Below are positions 27,699 to 35,104 of a DNA stretch of 64,000 nucleotides, piece by piece. Below the pieces are notes generated by a model. It saw only the letters and a list, made by a program, of their open reading frames with translations. It ran no database searches and had not been told where the DNA came from. Source of the stretch: Cupriavidus sp. 2SB (GTDB lineage: Bacteria; Pseudomonadota; Gammaproteobacteria; Burkholderiales; Burkholderiaceae); assembly GCF_005503625.1 (NCBI RefSeq), contig NZ_SCMX01000018.1, forward strand, positions 1 to 64,000. The letters run 5' to 3'. Each line of letters begins with the position of its first letter. Position 1 is the first letter of the stretch. The position numbers and the translations under genes were made by a program.

Positions 27699-30395
27699 TC
27701 AGGCATGCAACGGGTTCGGCTTCTCCGGATCGATGCCGTACTTGCGAATGGCTTCCGATACGCGTTCGACAGGGAGGGTTCCCTCATCCGCAAGCGCCTT
27801 CAATGCGGCAACTGCGATCCACTGACGATCTACTTCGAAGAAATGCCGCAATGCCGCGCGTGTATCGGAGCGCCCAAAACCGTCGGTGCCCAGCACGATG
27901 AATTTCTGCGGCACATAGGCGCGGATCTGATCGGCCAGTGCACGGATATAGTCGGTCGCCACAACGACCGGTCCGCGCGCATCGTGGAGCAGTTGCGTCA
28001 CGTGCGGCACGCGGGGCGGCGCCTCGGGATGCAGCAGGTTGTGTCGTTCTGCCGCGCGGCCGTCGCGCGCAAGCTCCGTGAGTCCTGGCACCCCCCACAC
28101 GTCCGCAGCCACGCCCCAGTCCTGCTGGAGCAATGCGGCTGCCGCGATCACCTCATTGAAGATCGTGCCAGCACCCATCAACTGCACGCGCGGTACGGAT
28201 GGCGCGGCCTGCGACTTGCTGAACGCATACATGCCCTTGACGATATGCTGCGCCACGTCCGGTCCCTCCGGCATGACCGGCTGCGCATAGGATTCGTTCA
28301 TGACGGTGATGTAGTAGTAGACGTCTTCCTGCTCCTGCACCATCCGGCGCAAACCATCCTGCACGATCACGGCCAGTTCGTATGCGAACGACGGGTCGTA
28401 GCTGATGCAGTTCGGCACTGAGGACGCCCACAGCAACGAATGTCCATCCTCGTGCTGCAGGCCTTCGCCATTGATGGTGGTCCGTCCCGATATGCCTCCG
28501 AGCAGGAACCCTCGCGCGCGCATGTCGGCTGCTGCCCAGGCGAGATCGCCCACGCGCTGAAAGCCGAACATCGAATAGAAGATGTAGAACGGCACCATGG
28601 GTTCGCCATGCGTGGAATAGGACGTTGCCGCCGCGATCCAGTCCGCCATGCCGCCTGCCTCGTTGATGCCTTCCTGGAGGAACTGGCCAGTGGCCGACTC
28701 CCTGTAGGACGTCAGCGCGTCGGCATCCTGCGGGGTATAGCGCTGGCCGTCCTGATTCCAGATGCCGATCTGCCGGAAGAGCCCTTCCATGCCAAAGGTG
28801 CGCGACTCGTCCGGCACGATGGGCACGATGCGTTTGCCCAGTGCCTTGTCGCGCAGGAGCGTGCCAAGGATGCGTACGAAAGCCATGGTGGTCGACATGC
28901 CCCGCCCTTCGGGGGTGGCCTTGAGCAGCGCGTCGAAGGCCGACAGGTCGGGCACCGGCAACGATGCGGCTTTCTGCCGACGCGCAGGCAGGTAACCACC
29001 CAGCGACTGGCGACGTTCGCGCATGTACGTGAGCGCCTTCGATCCTTCAGGCAAGCTGACATACGGCACGTCCTCGATATCGGCATCGGCAACGGGCAGC
29101 GCGTATTTGTCGCGCAAGGCCAGCAGGGCCTCACGCTGCACCTTCTTCTGCTGATGATTGACGTTCGAGGCCTGCCCCTGGTCTCCCATGCCGTAGCCCT
29201 TGATCGTCTTGGCGAGAATCACGGTCGGCACGTCGCGGCTGCGCGCCGCCTCCGCGAATGCCGCGAACACCTTCTCGGGATCGTGGCCCCCGCGGTCCAG
29301 GCTCCACAGATCGTCGTCGGTGTAGTCGGCCACCAGCGCCTTCAGCGCCGGTGTATTGAAGAAATGCTCGCGCAGGTAGGCGCCGGACTTCGAACGGTAA
29401 GTCTGATATTCGCCATCGACCACTTCCATCATCCGTTGTGCCAGCGCCCCACTTGTGTCGCGTGCAAACAAGTCGTCCCAGCGACTGCCCCACAGCACCT
29501 TGATCACCCGCCATCCGGCCCCCAGGAAGATGCGTTCGAGCTCCTGCACGATCTTGCCGTTGCCACGCACGGGCCCGTCCAGGCGCTGAAGATTCGCATT
29601 GACCACGAACACGAGATTGCCCAGGCGTTCGCGGGCCGCCATGCCAATCGCGCCGAGAGATTCGGGCTCGTCCATTTCGCCGTCACCGAGGAAGACCCAC
29701 ACCTTCCTGTCGTCGGTCTTCGCAATGCCACGCGCCTGCAGGTACTTCATGAAGCGGGTCTGATAGATGGCCATCAACGGACCCAGTCCCATCGATACCG
29801 TGGGGAACTGCCAGAAGTCCGGCATCAGCCACGGGTGAGGATAGGAAGACAGCCCTTGCCCGCCCACCTCGCGCCGGTAGTTGTCGAGCTGCGCCACATC
29901 GAGCCGGCCCAGCAGGAACGCCCGCGCGTAGATGCCCGGCGACACATGGCCCTGTACGAAGATCAGATCGCCGCCGTGCTCCGGCGTGGGAGCGCGCCAG
30001 AAGTGATTGAAGCCCACGTCATAGAGCGTGGCTGCCGAAGCGAACGAAGCGATATGCCCGCCAACATTGGAAGTCTTCCCGGCGCGCACCACCATCGCCA
30101 TGGCATTCCACCGGGTATAGGCGCGAATGTGGCGCTCGAGCTCGCGGTCGCCCGGCATGCGGGGCTGCTGGTCGACGGGAATGGTGTTGACGTACGGCGT
30201 GCCGGCGGAATGCGGCTGCATCTGGCCGCGCAGGCGTGCATGCGCCATCTGCCGCTCAATCAGGTAGTGCGCACGGACGGGACCGACATTGCCAAGAACG
30301 CCGTCGAGCGCCTCCAGCCATTCCGCTGTTTCCTGCGGGTCGTCATCCCGAGGATCATTGGTGGTTGCGATGTGAACAAGTTGCGCGGCAGTCAT
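27699..30395 (-). CDS. aceE: Pyruvate dehydrogenase E1 component, homodimeric type, stand-alone
   Basis: An 898-residue thiamine-diphosphate enzyme of the AceE family (usual length about 885-900). The TPP motif runs from FLGDGEMDEPESLGAIG to VVNANLQRLDGPVRGNGK; the pyruvate-binding region includes YLREHFFN and GEGLQHEDGHSLL. It decarboxylates pyruvate for transfer to E2. No aceF or lpd lies nearby, so it is an extra copy that would need the E2/E3 of another locus. Start 30395 is set by AAGGAG upstream; in-frame extension to 30503 would run through the operator at 30441. That operator is shared with the NADH dehydrogenase and cupin operons, so this copy is probably stress-induced. Confidence 0.93.
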   Translation of the reverse strand: MTAAQLVHIATTNDPRDDDPQETAEWLEALDGVLGNVGPVRAHYLIERQMAHARLRGQMQPHSAGTPYVNTIPVDQQPRMPGDRELERHIRAYTRWNAMAMVVRAGKTSNVGGHIASFASAATLYDVGFNHFWRAPTPEHGGDLIFVQGHVSPGIYARAFLLGRLDVAQLDNYRREVGGQGLSSYPHPWLMPDFWQFPTVSMGLGPLMAIYQTRFMKYLQARGIAKTDDRKVWVFLGDGEMDEPESLGAIGMAARERLGNLVFVVNANLQRLDGPVRGNGKIVQELERIFLGAGWRVIKVLWGSRWDDLFARDTSGALAQRMMEVVDGEYQTYRSKSGAYLREHFFNTPALKALVADYTDDDLWSLDRGGHDPEKVFAAFAEAARSRDVPTVILAKTIKGYGMGDQGQASNVNHQQKKVQREALLALRDKYALPVADADIEDVPYVSLPEGSKALTYMRERRQSLGGYLPARRQKAASLPVPDLSAFDALLKATPEGRGMSTTMAFVRILGTLLRDKALGKRIVPIVPDESRTFGMEGLFRQIGIWNQDGQRYTPQDADALTSYRESATGQFLQEGINEAGGMADWIAAATSYSTHGEPMVPFYIFYSMFGFQRVGDLAWAAADMRARGFLLGGISGRTTINGEGLQHEDGHSLLWASSVPNCISYDPSFAYELAVIVQDGLRRMVQEQEDVYYYITVMNESYAQPVMPEGPDVAQHIVKGMYAFSKSQAAPSVPRVQLMGAGTIFNEVIAAAALLQQDWGVAADVWGVPGLTELARDGRAAERHNLLHPEAPPRVPHVTQLLHDARGPVVVATDYIRALADQIRAYVPQKFIVLGTDGFGRSDTRAALRHFFEVDRQWIAVAALKALADEGTLPVERVSEAIRKYGIDPEKPNPLHA

Positions 30396-30440
30396 GGCAG
30401 GTCTCCTTCGGTGCAATCCGATGAGAACAGTGTAGGCCAT

Positions 30441-30465
30441 AACTACGACTTGTACAGTCGGCGTT
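30441..30465 (-). promoter_or_regulatory. Shared 25-bp inverted-repeat operator, aceE site
   Basis: Left arm AACTACGACT, spacer TGTAC, right arm AGTCGGCGTT: 8 of 10 arm positions pair. It lies 46 bases upstream of aceE and covers the likely promoter. The same architecture occurs at 33365 and 33469. Confidence 0.65.
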
Positions 30466-30551
30466 ATTAGACGAATGCTTCGGGTGATCCGGGCATGGCT
30501 CATGAGAAGGGCCAGGCAAGGACCTTACGTCCGCGATGTCGCCTGCTGCGC

Positions 30552-31076
30552 TCAGGCGCGTGGGCAGAGCATGCCGAATGCATCCATCGGGCAATTTGCG
30601 CATGCGTCCTGATTGCACAGGCGGCATACGCTCATCGCCGACGTGGCATCGCTCGGCATGCTGACAAGCATCGTCTCCACCAGCCGCTCCAGCACCGCAC
30701 GATCCGTGGACGACACGTGGCCCAGTACCGACTCGATCGCGGCGCGGCGCCCTTCCAGGATGGTGGCCCGCTCCGTCTCGCCCGCCGCCGTCAGGTGCAG
30801 GGCGATGGCCCTGCGATCGCTTGCGGCGGGTGTGCGTTGAGCAAAGCCGGCTGCGACGAGCCTGTCCACCATACGCACCGCGCCAGGATGGCTCAACCCG
30901 GACACCTTGCCCAACTGATCGATGGACAATCCCGGCGCGTGGCCGATCACGATCAATGCGGCCGCCGCCTCGCCGCGCAACGATGTGCGGTGATCAACTT
31001 CTGCGTGAATCCGATCGGAAAGCCCTGTCGCCAGGGCACCGAGCATGTTTGCGAGTCGCAAAGGGTCCTTCTTCAT
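30552..31076 (-). CDS. MarR-family regulator with C-terminal cysteine cluster
   Basis: A 174-residue winged-helix regulator. The HTH region reads LSIDQLGKVSGLSHPGAVRMVDRLVAAGFAQR, followed by the wing PAASDRRAIALHLTAAG. The last ~25 residues hold five cysteines as C-x2-C-x4-C-x2-C-x8-C, suited to thiol sensing or metal/Fe-S binding. The start at 31076 has AAGGACAA upstream. A perfect 23-bp palindrome overlaps its -10 box, so autoregulation is likely. The divergent RclC-like gene is the probable target; aceE lies downstream on the same strand. Confidence 0.9.
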   Translation of the reverse strand: MKKDPLRLANMLGALATGLSDRIHAEVDHRTSLRGEAAAALIVIGHAPGLSIDQLGKVSGLSHPGAVRMVDRLVAAGFAQRTPAASDRRAIALHLTAAGETERATILEGRRAAIESVLGHVSSTDRAVLERLVETMLVSMPSDATSAMSVCRLCNQDACANCPMDAFGMLCPRA

Positions 31077-31106
31077 TTGTCCTTGCTCCGAGTAAAAGCG
31101 TATCCT

Positions 31107-31112
31107 ATTATA
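31107..31112 (-). promoter_or_regulatory. -10 box of the MarR gene
   Basis: On the minus strand this reads TATAAT, the full consensus, 31 bases upstream of the MarR start codon. A weak TTACAT lies 18 bases further upstream. The box lies at the edge of the palindrome at 31109. Confidence 0.6.
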
Positions 31113-31131
31113 TGCATGACTCATGCATATA
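31109..31131. promoter_or_regulatory. Perfect 23-bp palindrome, probable MarR operator
   Basis: Arms TATATGCATGA and TCATGCATATA flank a single central C. It lies between the divergent MarR and RclC-like genes and overlaps the MarR promoter. Length, symmetry and place match MarR operators. Confidence 0.8.
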
Positions 31132-31237
31132 TGTAAGAGTTTTTGTGATGAAGGTGCAACACCTTCGAAGTTGGTTGCTGGACAGCCTAGGCACTCAGCG
31201 ATTGACGTACATCCCTAATCTGTTCAGGAGCAACACC

Positions 31238-31729
31238 ATGCACTCGATGTCTTCCTTTGCCGCGACGCATCCCCAGGCAGCCGTTCACGACCGTACGGTC
31301 TTCCTGTTGCGCTGGTCTCTCGTGGTTGTCTTTCTCTGGTTCGGTGGAATGAAGTTCACCCTTTACGAAGCGCAAGGCATCGCGCCATTCATCGAGCACA
31401 GCCCGTTCATGAGCTGGTTGCACACTGCCTTTGGAATACGCGGTGCCAGCGCCGTCATCGGCACGCTGGAACTCGCAACAGCCGCCGCGCTGGCCGTTGG
31501 CGCCTTCCACCGGGGCGTTTCCGTATTGGGTGCCGCGATGTCCTGCGCCACCTACGCGATTACGTTGACGTTCTTTTTCACGACGCCTGGTGTCGCCGAG
31601 CCCACTGCCGGCGGATTCCCCGCCATTTCGGCGCCGATCGGTCAGTTCCTGTTGAAGGACCTCGTGCTGCTGGCTGCGTCTGTCGTGCTGCTGCAATCCT
31701 CCCTCGCGCACTGGAAAGCCCGCGCGTAA
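31238..31729 (+). CDS. DUF417/YkgB (RclC-like) inner-membrane protein
   Basis: A 163-residue protein with four hydrophobic helices. FLLRWSLVVVFLWFGGMKFTLYEAQGIAPFIEHSPFMSWL is the typical start of the DUF417 (YkgB) family; GQFLLKDLVLLAAS ends it. The E. coli relative RclC belongs to the reactive-chlorine resistance operon, so a role in oxidant defence is reasonable. AGGAG before the ATG at 31238 fixes the start. It is divergent from a thiol-rich MarR gene with a palindrome between, and is followed by a strong terminator at 31752. The molecular activity is unknown. Confidence 0.88.
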   Translation: MHSMSSFAATHPQAAVHDRTVFLLRWSLVVVFLWFGGMKFTLYEAQGIAPFIEHSPFMSWLHTAFGIRGASAVIGTLELATAAALAVGAFHRGVSVLGAAMSCATYAITLTFFFTTPGVAEPTAGGFPAISAPIGQFLLKDLVLLAASVVLLQSSLAHWKARA

Positions 31730-31751
31730 CGCCCGCACTTTCTCGATGACG

Positions 31752-31776
31752 ATGGCGCCTCACGGCGCCATTTTTG
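31752..31776 (+). terminator. Rho-independent terminator after the RclC-like gene
   Basis: ATGGCGCC, loop TCAC, GGCGCCAT form a perfect 8-bp stem followed by TTTTG. It begins 23 bases after the stop codon. Confidence 0.88.
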
Positions 31777-32019
31777 TTTGGCAATCTGCGTGAAATATTT
31801 CCCATATCAGCATGGGCGTGGAGTGTGCTCTGCACTGTCTGCTCTTCGCCGCGCGTACCGTGGAGGCGCTGCCCGCCGCGTATGGCTGCCCTGGTGGTGC
31901 AGGGGTTGGTTGAGCAATCGCGCGGCAGACCGGCGCAGTATCCGATGACGAAGCAGATAAAGAAGCAGATAAAGAAGCGGATGAAGGAGCGGATGAAGGA
32001 GCGGATGAAGGAGCCAAAC
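31777..32019. other. Gene-free stretch with a tandem repeat
   Basis: Between the terminators at 31752 and 32020 no coding region is convincing. The only distinct element is the 12-bp tandem repeat at 31951. Open frames across it encode only low-complexity Lys/Arg or Phe/Ile peptides. Confidence 0.5.
31951..32015. repeat. 12-bp minisatellite, five full units and one partial
   Basis: Two AAGCAGATAAAG units, one AAGCGGATGAAG and two GAGCGGATGAAG units run head to tail and end in a partial GAGCC. The array directly precedes the terminator of the NADH dehydrogenase gene. Copy number may vary between strains. Confidence 0.85.
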
Positions 32020-32051
32020 AAGAAGGGCGATCCCGGAGGATCGCCCTTCTT
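32020..32051 (-). terminator. Terminator of the NADH dehydrogenase gene
   Basis: A perfect 14-bp stem, AAGAAGGGCGATCC with its complement, and the loop CGGA. A/T-rich arm ends (AAGAA/TTCTT) make it usable in both directions. It lies 16 bases past the stop codon. Confidence 0.85.
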
Positions 32052-32067
32052 CTCTTCTTGCAGCCGA

Positions 32068-33279
32068 TCAGGCCACGACGATGCGCCGTGGGTCGGCCGA
32101 GGCCAGGGCCTCGGCGCGGTTCGCGCTAGGCGGGTAGATCCATTCCGTGTTGATCTTCGTTTTCAGCGCCTTGGCTTCGGCACCGGACAGCTTCACCTGA
32201 CGGTCCCAACCTTCGGTGTACACCGCGCCCCATGGGCCCAGGTCGAGGCACGTCACGTACTTCGGCTGGCTGTACGGGATCGGCGAGTGGCCCAGCAGGT
32301 CGGCTGCCACGTTGTGTCCCGCCGAGCGACCGAGGTTCATGGCGTGCTGGCAGGACATCATGGTCACGTTGCCTTCGTCGTCCGTGGCAGCACGGGCTAC
32401 GTCCCCTGTCGCGTAGACGTGCTCCACGCCATCCACCTTCAGATTGCGGTCAACATGAAGGCGGCCGAAATTGTCGCGCTGCGCGGGAATCTGGTCTGTC
32501 AGCGCACTGGCACGTGCACCGGCAGTCCAGATCACGGTGTTGGCATCGATGCGTTCCCCGCTCTCCAGCGTGACGCCGTTCGCGTCAACCGATGACACAC
32601 CGGAACCCAGCTTCCACGTCACGCCCAGTTCGGTCAGGGCCTCGGTAATCACCGGGCGCGGGCCTTGTCCCAGATCCGGGCCGATCTCGCCATTGCGCTC
32701 CACCAGAATGACACGCACTGTGGTGTCGGCACCCAGCACTTCACGCAACCGCGCCGGCATCTCGGCCGCCGTCTCGATACCGGTGAAACCAGCGCCGGCA
32801 ATGACCACGGTATTACGCGCGATGCTGTCGGGGCGGTCTGCCAGAGCGTGCAGATGCGCTTCCAGCCGCGAAGCATCTGCCACCTGATCGACATTGAAAG
32901 CATGCGCATCCAGGCCGTCGATGGCCGGGCGGAACAGCCGGCTGCCCGCGGCCAGCACGAGCCGGTCATAGTCCAGGGTCTGGTGCGACGTATCGGCGCC
33001 TACACCCTTCACTTCCACCTTGCGCGCTGCCACGTCGATGCGCTCGACAATGCCCTGCACGAAACGCACGCCAGTGGCGGCAAAGATCTCGAGCAGCGGC
33101 GCCTTCATCTTCAGCGGGTTCTGTTCATAGAGCCGAGGACGCACATGGAGCGCGGGTTCCGGCGCAACCAGCACGATTTCCACATCGGTGCGCGCGGCCT
33201 CGTCGAGCAGACGGGCCGAAGCAAGGGCGCTCCACATGCCGGCAAAGCCGGCGCCAATAACAAGAATGCGTTGGGACAT
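32068..33279 (-). CDS. ndh: Type II NADH dehydrogenase (NDH-2)
   Basis: A 403-residue FAD oxidoreductase that passes electrons from NADH to quinone without pumping protons. The FAD-binding GxGxxG is ILVIGAGFAGMWSA, the NADH-binding motif is VVIAGAGFTGIETAAE, and the second FAD motif is VYATGDVARA. LDLGPWGAVYTEGWDRQVKLSG follows as in the family. No strong C-terminal membrane helix is visible, so attachment to the membrane would be peripheral. A TTGCTC-N17-TACAAT promoter upstream contains the shared operator at 33365. Under stress it would keep NADH oxidised, fitting co-control with aceE. Confidence 0.92.
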   Translation of the reverse strand: MSQRILVIGAGFAGMWSALASARLLDEAARTDVEIVLVAPEPALHVRPRLYEQNPLKMKAPLLEIFAATGVRFVQGIVERIDVAARKVEVKGVGADTSHQTLDYDRLVLAAGSRLFRPAIDGLDAHAFNVDQVADASRLEAHLHALADRPDSIARNTVVIAGAGFTGIETAAEMPARLREVLGADTTVRVILVERNGEIGPDLGQGPRPVITEALTELGVTWKLGSGVSSVDANGVTLESGERIDANTVIWTAGARASALTDQIPAQRDNFGRLHVDRNLKVDGVEHVYATGDVARAATDDEGNVTMMSCQHAMNLGRSAGHNVAADLLGHSPIPYSQPKYVTCLDLGPWGAVYTEGWDRQVKLSGAEAKALKTKINTEWIYPPSANRAEALASADPRRIVVA

Positions 33280-33364
33280 CTCTACTGCTCCTGATTGGAT
33301 CTTTACTGCACTGACCAGCGGCGGCGCCGCCTGCGTCTCCGGGTCGCGTCATTCGCCGCGCCTT

Positions 33365-33389
33365 AACTACGATTGTATGAGTCGTAGTT
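33365..33389 (-). promoter_or_regulatory. Shared 25-bp inverted-repeat operator, ndh site
   Basis: AACTACGATT, spacer GTATG, AGTCGTAGTT: 9 of 10 arm positions pair, and an outer T-A pair extends the symmetry. It covers the -10 box and most of the spacer of the ndh promoter, which suggests repression. Confidence 0.75.
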
Positions 33390-33400
33390 AAGATGAGCAA
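33372..33400 (-). promoter_or_regulatory. ndh promoter
   Basis: On the minus strand TTGCTC (33400-33395) and TACAAT (33377-33372) are 17 bases apart, a good sigma-70 promoter. The start codon is at 33279, so the leader is about 85 bases. Confidence 0.6.
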
Positions 33401-33468
33401 GAAATTTTTGGAACGGGTTTAGCGACGCCATCCTCTACTTGCAGCATTCCGGCGGATCGACTATCTTT

Positions 33469-33493
33469 ATCTCCGACTACATTAGTCGTAGTA
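33469..33493 (+). promoter_or_regulatory. Shared 25-bp inverted-repeat operator, cupin operon site
   Basis: ATCTCCGACT, spacer ACATT, AGTCGTAGTA: the right arm matches the ndh site in 9 of 10 positions and the left arm matches the consensus in 8 of 10. A TACATT -10-like box lies inside it. It ends 17 bases before the first start codon of the operon. Confidence 0.65.
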
Positions 33494-33510
33494 AAGAACT
33501 GGAGTTGATC

Positions 33511-33699
33511 ATGAGACGGTTTGGTTGGGTAGGCGTGCTGGGCACGTTGGCTGTACTGGCTACCGGCATCGCCACATGGGCGGCAGCCGACGGTGCGCTT
33601 GCGCCGCAGGGCGCGCATGGGGTGCTTCTGGGTGCGCAACATGCCGATGGCACGAATGCCGCCAGCCAGGCATCCGGGCCTCCCTATCCGGTGACCTGA
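33511..33699 (+). CDS. Small secreted or membrane-anchored protein
   Basis: A 62-residue protein that I do not recognise. Residues 1-26 look like a signal peptide or single membrane helix (RRFGWVGVLGTLAVLATGIATWAAA). The rest is small, Ala/Gly/His-rich and has no cysteine. GGAG before the ATG at 33511 and the operator just upstream make it the first gene of the cupin-AhpD operon; an in-frame Met at 33439 would lie upstream of the operator and promoter. Real expression is likely from context; function is unknown. Confidence 0.6.
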   Translation: MRRFGWVGVLGTLAVLATGIATWAAADGALAPQGAHGVLLGAQHADGTNAASQASGPPYPVT

Positions 33700-33731
33700 C
33701 CGCCTCTGACAACCCGAACATGGAGATCGAG

Positions 33732-34163
33732 ATGAAAATTGTTTCCTCACGCATGCTGGCGCCGTTATTCATGGCGGCCGGCCTCATGCTTGCCGGCGGT
33801 GCGATGGCACATGGCACCGGCGAGACCGTCACACCAAATTTCTCACGCGCCATTCCCAATATCCCGGGCAAAACGCTGATCGCGGTAGAGGTGAACTATG
33901 CGCCGGGTGGCGCATCACACCCGCACCGGCACGCCGGGTCTGCATTCATCTATGCCTACGTCGTTTCGGGCAGCATCGTCAGCAAGGTCAACGATGGCCC
34001 CGAACGCGTGTACAAGGCGGGTGAGAGTTTCCACGAAGACCCGGGCTCGACCCATCCGGTCAGCCGGAATGCCAGCAAGACCCAACCCGCGAAGCTGCTG
34101 GCCGTTTTCGTGGCCGATACCACGGACACCGAACTCACCACCAACCTTGGCACCAAGAACTGA
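33732..34163 (+). CDS. Secreted small cupin protein
   Basis: A 143-residue single-cupin protein. Residues 1-24 form a signal peptide (MLAPLFMAAGLMLAGGAMAHG). The cupin core shows YAPGGASHPHRHAGSAFIYAYVVSG, with the H-x-H type metal site, then YKAGESFHEDPGSTHPVSRNAS. It probably binds a metal in the periplasm; no reaction can be assigned. ATG 33732 is chosen over 33720 because GGAG lies six bases upstream. It is followed after two bases by the AhpD-like gene, so the two are coupled. It resembles the cupin at 34667 in plan. Confidence 0.88.
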   Translation: MKIVSSRMLAPLFMAAGLMLAGGAMAHGTGETVTPNFSRAIPNIPGKTLIAVEVNYAPGGASHPHRHAGSAFIYAYVVSGSIVSKVNDGPERVYKAGESFHEDPGSTHPVSRNASKTQPAKLLAVFVADTTDTELTTNLGTKN

Positions 34164-34165
34164 TC

Positions 34166-34609
34166 ATGCGTATCGACTACACCCAAACCTCTCCAGCCGG
34201 CGTCAAGGCGCTCGGCACGGTCTACGGCTACATCACCCAGTCCGGGCTCGACGCCGTGCTGGTGGAACTGACCTACCTGCGCATCAGCCAGATCAACGGT
34301 TGCGCGTACTGCCTGGACATGCACACGCGCGAACTCACACGCAAGGGTGTTGACGTGCAGAAGCTCGCACTGGTGCAGGTCTGGCATGAAGCCGGGAATC
34401 TGTTCACCGAGCGCGAGAAGGCCGCGCTGGCCTGGGCGGAAACCGTGACACGCGTCGCCGATACCCACGTGCCCGACGAAGCGTTTGCAGCGGCCGCCGC
34501 GATCTTCGAAGAGAAGGAACTGGCAGACCTGACCATCGCGATCGGCCTGATGAACGCGTTCAATCGTCTCGCCATCAGCTTCCGGCGTGCGCCAGCGCAA
34601 GCCGTGTAA
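34166..34609 (+). CDS. Carboxymuconolactone decarboxylase/AhpD-family protein
   Basis: A 147-residue member of the CMD/AhpD family. The active-site region reads INGCAYCLDMHTREL, the C-x2-C plus His pattern of AhpD-like thiol peroxidase reductants. LTYLRISQ before it and ALMNAF-like NRLAISF after it match the family. It likely reduces hydroperoxides or supports a peroxidase. Starts two bases after the cupin stop codon. The operon is under the operator at 33469. Confidence 0.92.
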   Translation: MRIDYTQTSPAGVKALGTVYGYITQSGLDAVLVELTYLRISQINGCAYCLDMHTRELTRKGVDVQKLALVQVWHEAGNLFTEREKAALAWAETVTRVADTHVPDEAFAAAAAIFEEKELADLTIAIGLMNAFNRLAISFRRAPAQAV

Positions 34610-34619
34610 CGACGAAATG

Positions 34620-34650
34620 CCGACGCCCGCCGCATTGCGACGGGCGTCGG
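34620..34650. terminator. Hairpin between convergent genes
   Basis: CCGACGCCCG and CGGGCGTCGG form a perfect 10-bp stem with an 11-base loop, between the AhpD-like gene (plus) and a cupin gene (minus). There is no T run. Confidence 0.65.
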
Positions 34651-34666
34651 GGCAAAGCGCGAAGCC

Positions 34667-35062
34667 TTACTTTGACGGCGTTGCCAGCGGCGCGCCCTTC
34701 TTCACGATGTACGTCGCCAGCTCCGACGATTTGCCGCTCCCCACGTTGCGGGCGGAATGTGCCATGCCCGCGGGAATGAACAGCGCCTGACCGGCCTTGA
34801 GCGTCACGGGCGGACTATCACCAAGCTGGTACTCCAGCGTGCCCTCCAGCACGTAAGCGATTTCCTCGCCCGGATGGGCGTGTTTGGGTGCAAACGCGCC
34901 AGGTTCAAAGTCCACGCGGACCTGCACCCCTTCGAGATGCGGCGTGCTCAAATCGTGCTTGACCAGATCCGTGCGATGGATGCCAGGCGCCTGCGCCTGG
35001 GCGGTCGAGAACGCCATCGCGCCAGTGACCGCAAGCGCTGCAAGTGAGAGAGTCTTGTTCAT
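34667..35062 (-). CDS. Secreted small cupin protein
   Basis: A 131-residue protein with a signal peptide (1-23, ending TAQAQA). The cupin motif reads FEPGAFAPKHAHPGEEIAYVLEGTLEY, then LKAGQALFIPAGMAHSARN; the HxH, Glu and distal His ligands are present. A metal-dependent periplasmic role is expected but the substrate is unknown. TTGGAG before the ATG at 35062 fixes the start. It lies downstream of ohr on the same strand after about 40 bases, so co-transcription is likely. Confidence 0.88.
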   Translation of the reverse strand: MNKTLSLAALAVTGAMAFSTAQAQAPGIHRTDLVKHDLSTPHLEGVQVRVDFEPGAFAPKHAHPGEEIAYVLEGTLEYQLGDSPPVTLKAGQALFIPAGMAHSARNVGSGKSSELATYIVKKGAPLATPSK

Positions 35063-35104
35063 GATGGTCTCCAATGGATGGGATATGCGATGCGGTGCCA
35101 CAGG

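Noticed and set aside
27581-27793. Small minus-strand frame downstream of aceE
   Set aside because: It overlaps the aceE 3' end in another frame, has no ribosome-binding site and no known domain.
28440-30470. 676-codon plus-strand frame opposite the E1 gene
   Set aside because: Shadow frame without motifs; the minus strand carries the complete AceE sequence with TPP motif.
31951-32051. Possible CRISPR array or mobile element end
   Set aside because: The repeats are 12 bp, directly adjacent without spacers, and followed by a simple terminator hairpin.
31774-32595. Plus-strand frame reading Lys/Arg repeats through the minisatellite
   Set aside because: It runs through a strong terminator and antisense to ndh; the repeat peptide is a product of the 12-bp array.
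33363-33391. Palindrome considered as a terminator of an upstream plus-strand gene
   Set aside because: No plus-strand gene ends there; it covers a -35/-10 pair for ndh and recurs at two other promoters, so it is an operator.
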